Positions 29,078 through 36,556 of a stretch of DNA of 64,000 bases are shown here, one piece after another (within the stretch, counting starts at the first letter, position 1; each line of letters opens with the position of its first letter). Source of the stretch: Ancylobacter pratisalsi (GTDB lineage Bacteria; Pseudomonadota; Alphaproteobacteria; Rhizobiales; Xanthobacteraceae); the NCBI RefSeq assembly GCF_010669125.1, contig NZ_CP048630.1, positions 682,001-746,000 of the forward strand, given 5' to 3'. A program made the translations under genes and the position numbers. The notes under the pieces are model-generated. The model searched no databases, was not told where the DNA came from, and saw only the letters and a program-made list of their open reading frames with translations.

Positions 29078-29110
29078 TCACACGCAGCAGGGACAACACA
29101 TCTTGGTCAT
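29078..29110 (-). CDS. Cysteine-rich leader peptide MTKMCCPCCV
   Basis: Ten-codon ORF with a perfect Shine-Dalgarno AGGAGG (29123-29118) seven bases before ATG 29110 and a TGA stop. Four of ten codons are cysteine (TGT, TGT, TGC, TGC), with CCPCC at the end. Such clustering next to the stop is the hallmark of leader peptides on which ribosomes stall when the cognate charged tRNA is scarce. It precedes a stem-loop and the small-protein/metNIQ genes, and follows a SAM-II-type element. A role as a cysteine sensor is inference; the ORF and its ribosome site are plain in the sequence. Confidence 0.65.
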   Translation of the reverse strand: MTKMCCPCCV

Positions 29111-29157
29111 GGCTCGGCCTCCTAAAGGCATCGTCAAAACGACCCGACCACGACCAT

Positions 29158-29216
29158 CGTGGCGCTTTAGCAATTGGTGACGCGGTGCAAGCTGCCGGGC
29201 TCAAATCCCGCGGCCA
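29158..29216 (-). promoter_or_regulatory. SAM-II (metA-type) riboswitch candidate
   Basis: On the minus strand a P1 stem CGCGG (29212-29208) pairs with CCGCG (29185-29181). The loop opens with GATTT (29207-29203) and closes with TTGCA (29190-29186). The 3' segment holds GCTAAAG (29171-29165). The order P1, GAUUU, UUGCA, P1', GCUAAA is the conserved core of SAM-II riboswitches, which are known from alphaproteobacteria upstream of methionine genes. It sits about 35 bases upstream of the leader ribosome site and ahead of metNIQ, a fitting target. SAM binding would be expected to lower expression. Confidence 0.78.
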
Positions 29217-29252
29217 ATCAGCGAATACAAATTATTCACCGATCAACAACGG

Positions 29253-29285
29253 CTTTACGATTAACCAACCACTTCAAATTGTCAA
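29253..29285 (-). promoter_or_regulatory. Candidate promoter for the riboswitch-leader-metNIQ transcript
   Basis: Consensus -35 TTGACA (29285-29280) is followed by AATCGT after 17 bases, or TTAATC after 15. Placement about 40 bases upstream of the SAM-II-type core is reasonable. The -10 is weak. Confidence 0.35.
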
Positions 29286-29340
29286 TTGGATTGATAGGCC
29301 CTTGTGCGGTCGCCCACGATCTGTGCATCACGCCTAACAA

Positions 29341-29400
29341 ATATGCATACCTAGTATTCCATAAATTAAATAGATTATTGTCGGATTCGGGGCTCCTCTC
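29341..29400 (+). promoter_or_regulatory. AT-rich promoter region of the second metQ-like gene
   Basis: A very AT-rich run at 29341-29380 ends in TAGATTATTG, then TCGG, so TTGTCG at 29378-29383 may be the -35. The TAGAT and ATTG pieces resemble the elements upstream of other sulfur operons in the window. Confidence 0.4.
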
Positions 29401-29441
29401 AGGGAACAAGGCGCGTGGCGCCGTCATTCAGGGGAGCCTCC

Positions 29442-30242
29442 ATGTCCATTAGCCGTTTCATCAACGTTGCGGCCGGCATCGCCGTTGCCGCCCTCATAAG
29501 CGCCCTGCCCGCGTCAGCGGCTGAAAAGATCAAGCTCGGCGTCATCGGCGGCGACGAGGAAGAGATCGCCGAAGTCGTCAAGAAGGTCGCGGCCAAGGAC
29601 GGCATAGACATCCAGATCATCGCCTTCTCCGACTACACGCTGCCCAATGAGGCGCTGTCGCGCGGCGATCTCGACGCCAATGCGTTCCAGCACCAGCCCT
29701 ATCTCGACGCGCAGATCGCCGCGCGCGGCTACAAGATCGTCCCCGCCGGCTTCACCATCGTCGAGCCGATCGGCTTCTATTCGACCAAGCTCAAGGCGTT
29801 CAAGGACCTGCCGCAGGGCGCACAGATCGGCATTCCCAACGATCCCAGCAATGGCGGCCGCGCGCTCAACCTGCTGGCCGCCAACGGCCTGATCAAGGTG
29901 AAGCCGGGCAAGGGCCTGCTGCCGACGACCCTCGACGTGATCGACAATCCCAAGCAGGTGAAGTTTCGCGAGCTCGACGCCGCGCTGCTGCCCAAGCAGC
30001 TGCCCGATCTCGACGGCGCCGTGATCAACACCAATTACGCCCTCGGTGCCAAGCTCGACCCGCGCAAGGACGCGCTGGTTCAGGAAAGCCGTACCGAAAA
30101 CCCCTATGGCAATTTCGTCGCGGTGCGCTCCGGGGATGAGGGCAAGCCCACGATCCGCAAGCTGGTCGCAGCCTATCAGTCGCCGGACGTGAAGGCGTTT
30201 CTGGAAACCCGGTTCAAGGGCGCCGTGCTGCCGGCGTGGTGA
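29442..30242 (+). CDS. NLPA/MetQ-family binding protein (second copy)
   Basis: 266-residue periplasmic binding protein homologous to metQ at 26176 (shared FSDYTLPNEALSRGDLDANA and the C-terminal KGAVLPAW). ATG 29442 follows AGGGGAG. A signal peptide ends ASAAEK and, as in the other copy, there is no lipoprotein cysteine. It has no MetN/MetI of its own; the next genes encode a cystine-type importer. It may share the metNI subunits encoded divergently, extending their substrate range. Confidence 0.87.
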   Translation: MSISRFINVAAGIAVAALISALPASAAEKIKLGVIGGDEEEIAEVVKKVAAKDGIDIQIIAFSDYTLPNEALSRGDLDANAFQHQPYLDAQIAARGYKIVPAGFTIVEPIGFYSTKLKAFKDLPQGAQIGIPNDPSNGGRALNLLAANGLIKVKPGKGLLPTTLDVIDNPKQVKFRELDAALLPKQLPDLDGAVINTNYALGAKLDPRKDALVQESRTENPYGNFVAVRSGDEGKPTIRKLVAAYQSPDVKAFLETRFKGAVLPAW

Positions 30243-30320
30243 GCCACTAGCTGCCCGCCTCGATCACCCCACTTTAGCATTCAAGCAGGCAGCGCCCCTT
30301 AGAGCGCAGGAGACAGACCC

Positions 30321-31100
30321 ATGAAATGGATGCACTCACTTATCGCAATCGGCCTCGTCGCCGCCTTGCAGACGGTCGCTGCCGCGCCGAGCCGTGCCGA
30401 CGACCTCGACGCTATCAAGGCCGCCGGAATCATCAAGATCGGCACCGAGGGCACCTATGCCCCCTTCACCTATCATGACGGCAGTAACAAGCTGGTCGGC
30501 TTCGATGTCGAGATCGGTGAAGCCATCGCTGCGAAGCTCGGCGTGAAGGCGGAATTCCTCGAGGGCAAATGGGACGGGCTGATCGCCGGCCTCGATGCCA
30601 AGCGCTACGACGCCGTGATCAACCAGGTCGGCATCACCGACGCCCGCAAGGCCAAATACGACTTCTCCGATCCCTATATCGCCTCAAAAGCCGTGCTGAT
30701 CGTGCGTGACGACAATACCGACATCAAGGGCTTCGCCGACCTGAAGGGCAAGAAGGCGGCGCAGTCGCTGACCAGCAATTTCGGCAAGCTTGCCGAGACG
30801 AACGGCGCCAGCCTTGTCGGCACGGACGGCTTCGACCAGTCGATCCAGCTGGTGCTCAACGGGCGTGCCGACGCCACGGTCAATGACAGCCTGTCGTTTC
30901 TCGACTTTAGGAAGCACAAGCCGGACGCCAAGGTGAAGATCGTCGCCACCGAGGACAATGCCGATTATTCCGGCGTGATCGTGCGCAAGGGCAACCCGAA
31001 GCTGGTCGAAGCCATCAACAAGGCGCTCACCGACATCAAGGCGGACGGCACCTATAAGGCGATCTCGGCGAAATATTTCGGCGCCGACGTTTCCAAATAG
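30321..31100 (+). CDS. Cystine-type ABC transporter binding protein (TcyA/FliY-like)
   Basis: Family 3 solute-binding protein, 259 residues, signal peptide ending SRADDLD. Signatures are IIKIGTEGTYAPFTYHDGSN, GFDVEIGEAIAAKLG and the closing DGTYKAISAKYFG, as in L-cystine receptors. It heads a complete importer with 31158 and 31853. An attenuating stem-loop follows the stop codon. Cystine is the favoured substrate from similarity and the sulfur context, but other polar amino acids are possible. Confidence 0.85.
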   Translation: MKWMHSLIAIGLVAALQTVAAAPSRADDLDAIKAAGIIKIGTEGTYAPFTYHDGSNKLVGFDVEIGEAIAAKLGVKAEFLEGKWDGLIAGLDAKRYDAVINQVGITDARKAKYDFSDPYIASKAVLIVRDDNTDIKGFADLKGKKAAQSLTSNFGKLAETNGASLVGTDGFDQSIQLVLNGRADATVNDSLSFLDFRKHKPDAKVKIVATEDNADYSGVIVRKGNPKLVEAINKALTDIKADGTYKAISAKYFGADVSK

Positions 31101-31125
31101 TCCCACCGTCCTAATGTGACGACAG

Positions 31126-31154
31126 AAGGGGTCGCCCTGCCTGGGCGGCCCTTT
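31126..31154 (+). terminator. Intercistronic stem-loop after the cystine-binding-protein gene
   Basis: AAGGGGTCGCCC (31126-31137) pairs with GGGCGGCCCTTT (31143-31154) across a 5-base loop, with one mismatch and one G-U pair. The short T-run before the permease ATG (31158) suggests partial termination. Confidence 0.6.
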
Positions 31155-31157
31155 CTC

Positions 31158-31856
31158 ATGAACGGAAGCCGCGCTGTGCCCTATTGGCTCGAACTTATGC
31201 TGAACTCGGCCGCCCCGCTGCTGTGGGCGGCGCTGGTGTTCACGGTCCCACTTACCCTGCTGTCCTTCGCGCTCGGCCTGACGCTTGGCTTCGTCGTTGC
31301 GCTGATCCGCTTGTTCGGCCCGAAGCCGCTGGTGGCGGTGGTGCGGTTCTATGTCTGGATCATTCGCGGCACCCCGCTGCTTGTGCAATTGTTTCTGATC
31401 TTCTACGGCCTGCCGAGCATCGGCATCGTGCTGGACGCGTTTCCGGCCGCGCTGATCGGCTTCACGCTGAACGTCGGCGCCTACACCTCGGAGATCGTGC
31501 GCGCGGTGATCGGCTCGATCCCCAACGGGCAGTGGGAGGCGAGCTATTCCATCGGCATGACGTGGCAGCAGGCGCTGCGCCGGACCGTGCTGCCGCAGGC
31601 GCTGCGCGTGGCGGTGCCGCCGCTGTCGAACTCGTTTATCTCGCTGGTTAAGGACACCTCGCTGGCCGCCGCCGTGACGGTGCCGGAGCTGTTCCAGGCG
31701 GCGCAGCGCATCGTCGCCACCAGCTATGAGCCGCTGATCATCTATATCGAGGCCGCGCTGATCTATCTGGCGCTTTCTTCGGTGCTCTCCGCCCTGCAGG
31801 TGCGGCTGGAGCGCCATTTCGGCCGCTATGGCGGCTTCGTGAAAGCGTCGTCATGA
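31158..31856 (+). CDS. Cystine-type ABC transporter permease (TcyB/YecS-like)
   Basis: Membrane subunit of 232 residues with about five helices. The motif IIRGTPLLVQLFLIFYGLPS and the EAA loop EASYSIGMTWQQALRRTVLPQ (core EASYSIGMTW, RTVLPQALR) are typical of polar amino-acid permeases such as YecS. ATG 31158 directly follows the attenuator stem-loop. The stop overlaps the ATPase start (ATGA). Confidence 0.9.
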   Translation: MNGSRAVPYWLELMLNSAAPLLWAALVFTVPLTLLSFALGLTLGFVVALIRLFGPKPLVAVVRFYVWIIRGTPLLVQLFLIFYGLPSIGIVLDAFPAALIGFTLNVGAYTSEIVRAVIGSIPNGQWEASYSIGMTWQQALRRTVLPQALRVAVPPLSNSFISLVKDTSLAAAVTVPELFQAAQRIVATSYEPLIIYIEAALIYLALSSVLSALQVRLERHFGRYGGFVKASS

Positions 31857-32599
31857 TCGCGCTCACCGACATCGAGATGAGCTTCGGCGATCTCGCCGTC
31901 CTCAAATCCGTCAGCCTCAGAATTGCCGAGGGCAGCGTCACCGCGCTGATCGGCCCGTCCGGCTCGGGCAAGAGCACGCTGCTGCGCTGCGTGAACCTGC
32001 TGGAAATCCCGCAGGCCGGCGAGCTGGTCATTGGCGGGGACCGTGTAGAATTCGTGCCCGGCAAGCGGCCGGAGCGCGACGCGATTTTGCGGGTGCGGCG
32101 CCAGACCGGCATGGTGTTCCAGAACTTCCAGCTGTTCCCGCACCGCACCGCGCTGGGCAATGTCATGGAGAGCCTCGTCACGGTGCTGAAATGGCCGGAG
32201 GGCAAGGCCCGGGCCCGCTCGCTGGAACTGCTCGACAAGGTCGGCCTCGCCCACAAGGCCGATGCCTGGCCGGCGCAGCTGTCCGGCGGGCAGCAGCAAC
32301 GCGTGGCGATCGCCCGCGCGCTGGCCCCGGCGCCGAAGGTGTTGCTGTGCGACGAGCCGACCTCCGCGCTCGACCCGGAGCTTGCCGTCGAGGTGGTGGA
32401 AGTCATCGCGCAGCTGGCGCGCGAGGGCACCACCATGCTGATGGCCACGCATGATCTGCGGCTCACCGCGAACATCGCGCATGAGGTGGCGTTCCTTGAT
32501 GGCGGCCACATCCTTGAGACCGGCCCCGCCCGCGCGCTGTTCGCCGCCCCGGTCCAGGAGCGCACCCGGCAGTTCATCTCGACGCTGCTGACGCAGTAA
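31853..32599 (+). CDS. Cystine-type ABC transporter ATPase (TcyC/YecC-like)
   Basis: 248-residue ATPase with Walker A GPSGSGKST, signature LSGGQQQR, Walker B VLLCDEPTSALD and the switch histidine in MATHDLRL. The usual polar amino-acid family insertion around the Q-loop (TGMVFQNFQLFPH) is present. It completes the importer; no gene follows in the same direction. Confidence 0.92.
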   Translation: MIALTDIEMSFGDLAVLKSVSLRIAEGSVTALIGPSGSGKSTLLRCVNLLEIPQAGELVIGGDRVEFVPGKRPERDAILRVRRQTGMVFQNFQLFPHRTALGNVMESLVTVLKWPEGKARARSLELLDKVGLAHKADAWPAQLSGGQQQRVAIARALAPAPKVLLCDEPTSALDPELAVEVVEVIAQLAREGTTMLMATHDLRLTANIAHEVAFLDGGHILETGPARALFAAPVQERTRQFISTLLTQ

Positions 32600-32667
32600 G
32601 GACTGCGAACCTTCCGGCCCATCAGCGGTGAGGCGGCTCCGCCACGACGCGCACCCGCGCTTCGCCG

Positions 32668-33417
32668 TCACGCAACGGAGACGCTCAGTCCCTGCACACG
32701 GTGCCTCGCGATCAGTTCGGCGACGAAGCCGGAGCTCTTGGCTGCCGCAATGAAGCTCGTGAGGTAGGCGAGCGCCGCAGCTTTCGCCTTGGGCGTTCCA
32801 ATCGCCTGCTGCACCGCCATGAAGCGCCCCGGCAACAGGGTCGACCCGGGAAGCAGAGCCTGATCCGAAATCAACCGCGGGCGAAGCCCCGCGAGCGCGT
32901 CCAGTCCTTGATCGGCAAAATCCTCCCGCGCCGCGTCCATGGTCGAGGAGCGCACCAGCGTGGCGTGCTGGATGTTGCGGTCGAGCCATAGCCCATAGGC
33001 GGTGCGCCCCGTCACCGCGATGCGAAGACCCGGCGCATCGACGTCCCCCGTGCTTTGCAAATTAGAGCCTTCGGGGACCAGATAGGTCGCCTCGATCTCC
33101 ACATAGGATGGGGTGAAGCTGATCACTTCGGCCCGCTGCGGCTCGGCCCCAATCAGCCCAATATCCCATTCGTCGTGCAAGGCCGCGTCGGCCAGAAGAC
33201 CGGGCGACTCGTACGGCACCAATTGCAGCCTGACCCCGAGGTGGTTGGCGATCGCGCCGGCCAGGTCGGGCGACACCCCGACCGGCGAACCCTGCGCATC
33301 GCGGCTCGAGACCAGCAGAAAGTTCGAGAGATTGATGCCGGCGCGAAGTACGCCGCCTGGGGCAAGCAGGTCGCGCAAGGCGGGAGAGATGGGATCGATG
33401 GTCGGGCTGAACGCCAT
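32668..33417 (-). CDS. Family 3 solute-binding-like protein without signal peptide
   Basis: 249-residue protein with the amino-acid binding-protein fold (GGVLRAGINLSNFLLV, GVSPDLAGAIANHLGVRL, AVTGRTAYGLWLD). The N-terminus MAFSPTIDPISPALRDLL has no hydrophobic leader and no upstream in-frame extension supplies one. It is alone, between the cystine ATPase and tctA, with no permease. Either it stays in the cytoplasm as a sensor or scavenger, or the secretion signal has been lost. Confidence 0.8.
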   Translation of the reverse strand: MAFSPTIDPISPALRDLLAPGGVLRAGINLSNFLLVSSRDAQGSPVGVSPDLAGAIANHLGVRLQLVPYESPGLLADAALHDEWDIGLIGAEPQRAEVISFTPSYVEIEATYLVPEGSNLQSTGDVDAPGLRIAVTGRTAYGLWLDRNIQHATLVRSSTMDAAREDFADQGLDALAGLRPRLISDQALLPGSTLLPGRFMAVQQAIGTPKAKAAALAYLTSFIAAAKSSGFVAELIARHRVQGLSVSVA

Positions 33418-33501
33418 GTTGGCTACTCGGTACTGAACAGAAAGGATCCGGCCCGCATCCTATGCCGGATCATGACAAACGGTCATGGGACATCGCTCTC
33501 C

Positions 33502-35001
33502 TTACTCCACGAACACCTCCTCGCGACGCTTGCGCACCGACGGCAGAACCGCCACGACCAGTAGGGCAGCCGTCGCCAGCAGCAGCGTCAGGCTGATCGG
33601 CTTTTCGACAAACGTCATCGGGTTGCCGTGCGCGACCAGCATGGCGCGGCGGAAATTCTCTTCCAGCATCGGCCCGATGATGAAGCTGAGCAGCAGGGGC
33701 GTCGGGTCGCAATCCAGCCGCGACAACGCGTAACCGAACAGCCCGGCGGCGAACAGCACGACCACATCGAAAGTTGAGTTGTTCACGCTGTAGGCGCCGA
33801 TGCAGCAGAACAGGATGATCGCCGGCACCAGCCGCCTGTAAGGGATGCGCAGGATCGACACCCAGATGGCGATCAGCGGCAGGTTGATGATCAGCAGCAT
33901 CGCGTTGCCGATCCACATCGAACACACCAGCCCCCAGAAGAGATCCGGGCGCTGCGTCACCACTTGCGGCCCCGGCGAAATGCCGTGGATCGTCATGGCA
34001 CCGATCATCAGCGCCGTGACCGCGCCGGACGGCATGCCCAGCGTGAGCATCGGCACGAAGGAGGTCTGCGCCGCGGCATTGTTGGCGCTCTCGGGCGAGG
34101 CGAGCCCCTCGATCGCGCCCTTGCCGAAGCGTTCCGGCGTGCGGGAAATCTTCTTTTCCAGCATGTAGGCGGTAAACGAGGCGAGCAGCGTGCCGCTTCC
34201 CGGCAGGATGCCGAGTACCGTGCCGACGCCGGTGCCGCGCAGGATCGGCAGCGCCGAGGCTTTCAGGTCCGCCCATTTCGGCCACAGCCCGGAAATCTTG
34301 TTGCTCAGCACCGAACCGTCGCCCGGTGTCTCCAGCGTGCGCAGGATTTCGGATATGCCGAACAGCCCCATCGCCAGCGGGATGAAATCGATGCCGTCGC
34401 GCAGTTCCTGAATGCCGAAGGTGAAGCGCGCCTTGCTGGTCTCGACATCGGTGCCGATGAGCCCGAGCGACAGGCCGATCAGCACCATCACCAGCCCGTT
34501 CAGCACCGAGCCCTTGCCCATGACGATGACCGCGACGATGGCGAGCACCATTAGCGCAACATTCTCCGCTGGCCCGAACAGCAGGCCGAGCTCGGACAGC
34601 GTCGAGGCCGATCCGGCGATGAAGAAGGTCGAGACCGTGCCGGCGAACAGCGAGCCGATCGCGGCAATCGACAGCGCCACGCCCGCGCGGCCCTGCTTGG
34701 CCATCTGGTGACCGTCCAGCGCGGTGATGATACCCGAGGACTCGCCGGGCATGTTTACGAGGATCGCCGTAGTCGAGCCGCCATATTGCGCGCCGTAATA
34801 GATGCCGGCCAGCATGATGAGAGCGCCAACGGCTGGCAGCTCAAAAGTCACCGGGAGCAGGATGGCGATCGTGGTCGCCGGCCCGATGCCTGGCAGAACA
34901 CCGACCAGCGTGCCCAACAGCACGCCGATCAGGCACAGCAGAAGATTCTGCCAGGAAAGCGCGACATCGAAGCCGAGCGCGAGATGACCGAGAAGTTCCA
35001 T
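33502..35001 (-). CDS. tctA: Tripartite tricarboxylate-type transporter, large membrane subunit
   Basis: About 499 residues with some twelve helices. Family signatures include GVLPGIGPATTIAILLP near the N-terminus and the repeated GILPGSGTLLASF. It works with TctB and a periplasmic TctC receptor in proton- or sodium-driven carboxylate uptake. ATG 35001 overlaps the tctB TGA by one base. TctC is encoded divergently at 35553, an unusual split of the operon. The ligand may be an organosulfur carboxylate given the surroundings; that is inference. Confidence 0.9.
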   Translation of the reverse strand: MELLGHLALGFDVALSWQNLLLCLIGVLLGTLVGVLPGIGPATTIAILLPVTFELPAVGALIMLAGIYYGAQYGGSTTAILVNMPGESSGIITALDGHQMAKQGRAGVALSIAAIGSLFAGTVSTFFIAGSASTLSELGLLFGPAENVALMVLAIVAVIVMGKGSVLNGLVMVLIGLSLGLIGTDVETSKARFTFGIQELRDGIDFIPLAMGLFGISEILRTLETPGDGSVLSNKISGLWPKWADLKASALPILRGTGVGTVLGILPGSGTLLASFTAYMLEKKISRTPERFGKGAIEGLASPESANNAAAQTSFVPMLTLGMPSGAVTALMIGAMTIHGISPGPQVVTQRPDLFWGLVCSMWIGNAMLLIINLPLIAIWVSILRIPYRRLVPAIILFCCIGAYSVNNSTFDVVVLFAAGLFGYALSRLDCDPTPLLLSFIIGPMLEENFRRAMLVAHGNPMTFVEKPISLTLLLATAALLVVAVLPSVRKRREEVFVE

Positions 35002-35462
35002 CACAGGAAGTTCGGCAGGATCGGCAGCGGCAGGCCAAGCCCATAGGCGAACACCGCCCCGGCAATGGCAGCGAGCGAGCCCGCAAGCACGACGCGTTCA
35101 GCCCAGCCCTCTCCCTGTTGGGCGAGTGAGGAGAAGAACACCGTCGCCGTGGCGCTGGCGAGCAGGCCGATCGGCTGGATCAGCAGCGCGAACGTCAGCA
35201 CGCCGAAGCTGATGCTGGCTGCCCCACGCCAGTGAAACGGCGCTTCCGGCGCGGCATCGTCTGCGCGGGCGGGCCGGGCAAGCAAAGCCTTGATCAGTAT
35301 AAGCACGGCCACCGCGAGCAGACCTATGGCGACGGCACGGGGAATAAAGCCGGGTCCCATGCGCACCGCCGTTCCCACCGGGAGATGGCTGCCGAAAGCC
35401 AGCAGAGTCAAGGCAAAGGCGGTGCCGAGGCCGGCGGTGAGAACGTCGCGATTAAGGGGCAC
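35001..35462 (-). CDS. tctB: Tripartite tricarboxylate-type transporter, small membrane subunit
   Basis: About 153 residues, four hydrophobic helices, as TctB proteins have (VRMGPGFIPRAVAIGLLAVAV region). Poorly conserved family, recognised mainly by size, topology and place directly before tctA. GTG 35462 is preceded by GGAG seven bases upstream; a TTG two codons earlier is less well placed. Confidence 0.85.
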   Translation of the reverse strand: MPLNRDVLTAGLGTAFALTLLAFGSHLPVGTAVRMGPGFIPRAVAIGLLAVAVLILIKALLARPARADDAAPEAPFHWRGAASISFGVLTFALLIQPIGLLASATATVFFSSLAQQGEGWAERVVLAGSLAAIAGAVFAYGLGLPLPILPNFL

Positions 35463-35474
35463 TGGCAATCTCCA

Positions 35475-35530
35475 AACTCATTAGTCCATATTTTCTATAG
35501 ACAATTAGAAATGTCAATTTAGGATCGTGG
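35475..35530. promoter_or_regulatory. Divergent promoter/operator of tctBA and the tctC-monooxygenase cluster
   Basis: The 90-base gap is AT-rich and contains the inverted repeat TTTCTA-N8-TAGAAA (35492-35511), which also holds the palindrome TCTATAGA. On the minus strand TTGACA (35517-35512) is a consensus -35. The repeat lies in the core of at least one promoter and is a good repressor or activator site candidate. Confidence 0.5.
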
Positions 35531-35552
35531 CGAATTACGGAGGTTCTCAGCG

Positions 35553-36536
35553 ATGAATGGTGTTTTCAGTCTATTAGCCGGCGCCGCACTGGCACTGACG
35601 CTCGTCCCCGCGTCCGCCGACGAGGTGGACGTGTCGAAATACCCGCAGTCCCAGGTGCGCATCGTCGTCACCTCGTCAGCGGGCGCCAGCGCCGACGCGC
35701 TGACACGGACGGTGGCCCGCGAGCTTGGCAAGATCTGGGGCAAGGACCCCATCGTCGAGAACGTTGCCGGCTCCAACGGCAATATCGGGCTGGAGCAGAT
35801 CGCGCAGGGCAAGCCTGACGGGCTCTCGATCGTGGTCGGCGGCGACAAGGTGCCGCTCAACGCCATCTTCTTCGGCCCGGAGCTGAAGAGCGACCTGATC
35901 AAGGACCTCTCGACCGTCACCAAGGCGGTGTCGAACCCGCAAATCCTCGTGGTCCGACCCTCGCTCGGCGTGAAGAACCTCGATGAATATCTGAAGCTCG
36001 CCCGCGAGAAGAACGGCACGCTCACCGTCGGCACGCCGTCCAATGGCGGGGCCCATCACATCGGCCATGAACTGCTCGGCCAGCTCACCGGCACCAAGTA
36101 CACCTTCATCCCCTACAAGGGCGGCGCCCCGGCGGTGACCGACCTGCTTGGTGGCCATATCGACGCGGTGATCATTACGCTTGCCGCCGTTACCGAGCAT
36201 GTGCGCGCCGGCCGACTGGTGCCCATCGGCGTCAGCACCGCCAAGCGCTCGGCAGCCCTGCCCGATGTTCCGACCTTCCAGGAGCAGGGCATCAAGGATT
36301 TCAACATCGAGACCTGGCAGGGCTTCTTCGTCTCCGCCAAGACGCCGCGCCCGCTGGTCGAGAAGATCAACCGCGACTTCGTTGCCGCACTTAACGCGCC
36401 CGAGGTGAAGGGCTTCCTCGAAGGTCAGGGCTTTGCCGTCGTCGCGTCAACCGCCGCCGAAGGCGATGCCGCGGTGCGCAGCGATTTCGAGAACTACAGC
36501 CGCGTCATCAAAGCCGCCAACATCAAGCTCGATTGA
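35553..36536 (+). CDS. tctC: Tripartite tricarboxylate-type receptor (Bug/TctC family)
   Basis: 327-residue periplasmic receptor with a signal peptide ending ASADEVD. The Bug-family pattern is visible: IVVTSSAGASADALTR near the N-terminus, ENVAGSNGNIGLEQ and GTPSNGGAHHIGHELL. The ribosome site ACGGAGG is clear. It is divergent from tctBA and is the first gene of the long plus-strand cluster to 48924. The next gene begins 20 bases after its stop, so receptor and monooxygenase are likely co-expressed. Confidence 0.9.
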   Translation: MNGVFSLLAGAALALTLVPASADEVDVSKYPQSQVRIVVTSSAGASADALTRTVARELGKIWGKDPIVENVAGSNGNIGLEQIAQGKPDGLSIVVGGDKVPLNAIFFGPELKSDLIKDLSTVTKAVSNPQILVVRPSLGVKNLDEYLKLAREKNGTLTVGTPSNGGAHHIGHELLGQLTGTKYTFIPYKGGAPAVTDLLGGHIDAVIITLAAVTEHVRAGRLVPIGVSTAKRSAALPDVPTFQEQGIKDFNIETWQGFFVSAKTPRPLVEKINRDFVAALNAPEVKGFLEGQGFAVVASTAAEGDAAVRSDFENYSRVIKAANIKLD

Positions 36537-36556
36537 GCGTTTTCAGGACGACTGCC

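Noticed and set aside
29161..29216. tRNA-like fragment with a T-loop-like CTCAAAT and a GCGGCC end on the plus strand
   Set aside because: No anticodon arm and no matching 5' acceptor. On the other strand the same bases fit the SAM-II riboswitch core much better.
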